Assembly (NCBI RefSeq): GCF_964019585.1
Contig: NZ_OZ026454.1
Location: forward strand, 496,001-560,000
Reading direction: 5' to 3'
DNA length: 64,000 nucleotides
From: Candidatus Mesenet endosymbiont of Agriotes lineatus
Lineage (GTDB): Bacteria; Pseudomonadota; Alphaproteobacteria; Rickettsiales; Anaplasmataceae
In this document: piece by piece, positions 62,571-64,000 of the stretch
How positions within the stretch are numbered: the first letter of the stretch is position 1
Layout of the letters: each line of letters opens with the position of its first letter
Made by a program: the position numbers and the translations under genes
Notes under the pieces: model-generated
Databases searched by the model: none
What the model saw: only the letters and a program-made list of their open reading frames with translations
What the model was told of the DNA's origin: nothing

Positions 62571-64000
62571 AAAAGTTATTCAAGAGATAAAATGTGCAAT
62601 CTATACCAGAAAGTCATGTGAAGAAGGACTGGAGTAAGCATTCAATAGTTTAGATGCCCAACGTTTAGCCGGAGAAAGTTATATTCAAAGTCAGCAGCAT
62701 GAGGGGTGGATTTTAGTAGATAAAAAGTACGATGATGGTGGTTATTCTGGCGGCACTTTAGAAAGACCAGCTTTGCAAGAACTCTTTAAAGATATAGAGA
62801 ATTCTAAGATTGATTGTGTTGTAGTCTATAAAATAGATAGGCTTTCAAGATCGTTACTTGATTTTGCTAAGATAGTAGATTTGTTTGATAAGCATAAAGT
62901 AACATTTGTTTCAGTAACACAGTCTTTCAATACTGCAAATTCAATGGGAAGGTTGATGCTCAATATAGTCCTAAGCTTTGCTCAATATGAAAGAGAACTT
63001 ACAGGAGAAAGAATTAGAGATAAGTTTGCTGCCTCAAAACAAAAAGGTATATGGATGGGAGGAAAAGCACCCATTGGTTACGATGTAGAAGATCGTAAGC
63101 TTGTTGTTAATAAAGAGGAGACAGAGGTAGTAAGATATATCTTCAATCGATTTATAGGTTTAAAGTCAGCAGCTGCAGTTGCCAGAGAATTAAATAACCA
63201 AGGGTATAAGACTAAAGCAGAAAAACCGTTTAAAATTGCTACAGTAAGAGGCATTCTAACTAATACTACTTACATTGGCTATATTACTCATAAAGGAAAC
63301 CGGACAACATCAGGCAATAATTAATGAGGAGCTATGGAATAAAGCACAAGAGGTTTTTGTTAAGCGTAAAGATATAAAGCCTAAGGAAGAGTATAGAGCT
63401 CTACTTAAAGGTTTAATTAGCTGTGATAGTTGTAAGTCAGTGATGAAGGCTACGTATACCAAGAAGAAAAATAAAAGGTATTGTTATTATGTTTGCAACA
63501 GTTATATAAGAGGTAAGGGTTGCTTATTAAGTAGTAGTAGCATAGCTGCAGGAGAAATAGAAAGAGCTGTTGTTATGCAAATTCGCTTATTACTTAAAAA
63601 TCCAATAAGAGAAGCTAATTTACAAATTTTAGATGATAAAAAAATCTCTCAATTACAAAGAATAGACAGGTCTTGGGATAATTTCTTTCCAAGAGAGCAA
63701 GAAAAGATTATTCGCAAGCTAGTTAAGGCTATAAGAGTAAGTGAAGATGGAGCGAGAATCTGCATTAATCCTACAGAACTTATAAGGCTTGCTGGGAATA
63801 TTGAAGAAGGATCAAATGATGGTATGGCAAATGAAGAAATATTTTTATTTACATCACTAAAATTTAATAAAAGTAGCAACCAAACAGTAATACTATCCCC
63901 TGAATTTAAAGAAGAAAAAAGTATAAATTACACCTTGCTTAAAGCGCTAGTAAGAGCACATATGTGGCAAAGACAATTAACTTGTGGTAAATATGGAACT
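62563..64000 (+). pseudogene. Large serine recombinase (phage integrase), stop codon plus frameshift, runs off window
   Basis: Start ATG at 62563. The catalytic N-terminal domain is clear: AIYTRKS with nucleophile S18. Codon 25 is TAA (62635-62637) where homologues usually have CAA in LEQxFNSLDAQR. The frame continues YDDGGYSGGTLERPALQELF, VYKIDRLSRSLLDFAKIVDL and ERIRDKFAASKQKGIWMGGK, then near 63300 it is lost. The +1-shifted frame carries INEELWNKAQEVFVKRKDIK and the zinc ribbon LISCDSCKSVMK ... YYVCNSYIRGKGCL, and is open to the window end. Serine integrases insert and excise the prophage. As written this copy cannot act. Confidence 0.9.

Overview
The window is an AT-rich piece of an Anaplasmataceae (Rickettsiales) chromosome, most likely Wolbachia or a close relative such as Candidatus Mesenet. 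Reasons: rpsD, mutL, iscX and ruvB are of alpha-proteobacterial intracellular type; ankyrin-repeat (ANK) genes are very numerous; and a WO-like prophage fills most of the right two thirds. I cannot fix the genus from sequence alone. rpsD looks noticeably diverged from the Wolbachia version as I remember it.

Layout. 1-8.4 kb: chromosomal backbone with a frameshifted ruvB, two tandem paralogous ANK/membrane genes (the second broken), rpsD - tRNA-Leu(UAA) - iscX, a membrane/coiled-coil protein, then about 1.9 kb of decayed IS and ANK remnants. 8.4-24 kb: an accessory block resembling the eukaryotic association module of WO phages. It holds a 2115-residue ANK protein with two HEPN-like motifs, a 350-residue ANK protein with an F-box-like segment, a 736-residue ANK protein, an Rpn/PD-(D/E)XK nuclease, one broken and one intact phospholipase D-like nuclease, mutL, an ANK pseudogene and a broken patatin gene. 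24-36.6 kb (minus strand): P2-like contractile tail genes D, X, U, T (tape measure), E/E', FII, FI and tail-fibre-region genes. 36.8-39.1 kb (plus strand): an unrecognised two-gene unit with its own promoter. 39-46.2 kb: phage replication and regulation genes (minus strand: ssDNA-binding-like protein, two RecA-fold ATPases, sigma factor, Toprim primase-helicase), interrupted by one unrecognised plus-strand gene and a repeat-rich non-coding segment that may be an origin. 46.4-62 kb (plus strand): RhuM-like protein, RuvC-like resolvase, ParB-methyltransferase fusion, terminase, lambda-like head genes and P2-like baseplate genes, with an ANK gene inside the terminase operon and an HU/IHF gene in antisense inside the baseplate operon. 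62.1-64 kb: DUF2924 gene and a broken large serine recombinase running off the window.

How it works together. The phage genes would give a lambda-type head on a P2-type contractile tail, replication through the primase-helicase and Sak4-like ATPase, and integration through the serine recombinase. Many structural genes are interrupted by frameshifts (terminase large subunit, portal, gpZ, FI, FII, DUF4815 tail protein) and the recombinase also has a nonsense codon, so this copy looks cryptic unless the assembly carries indel errors. The long ANK genes, tape measure and mutL are intact. The one frameshift that looks functional is the P2-style E/E' slippery site.
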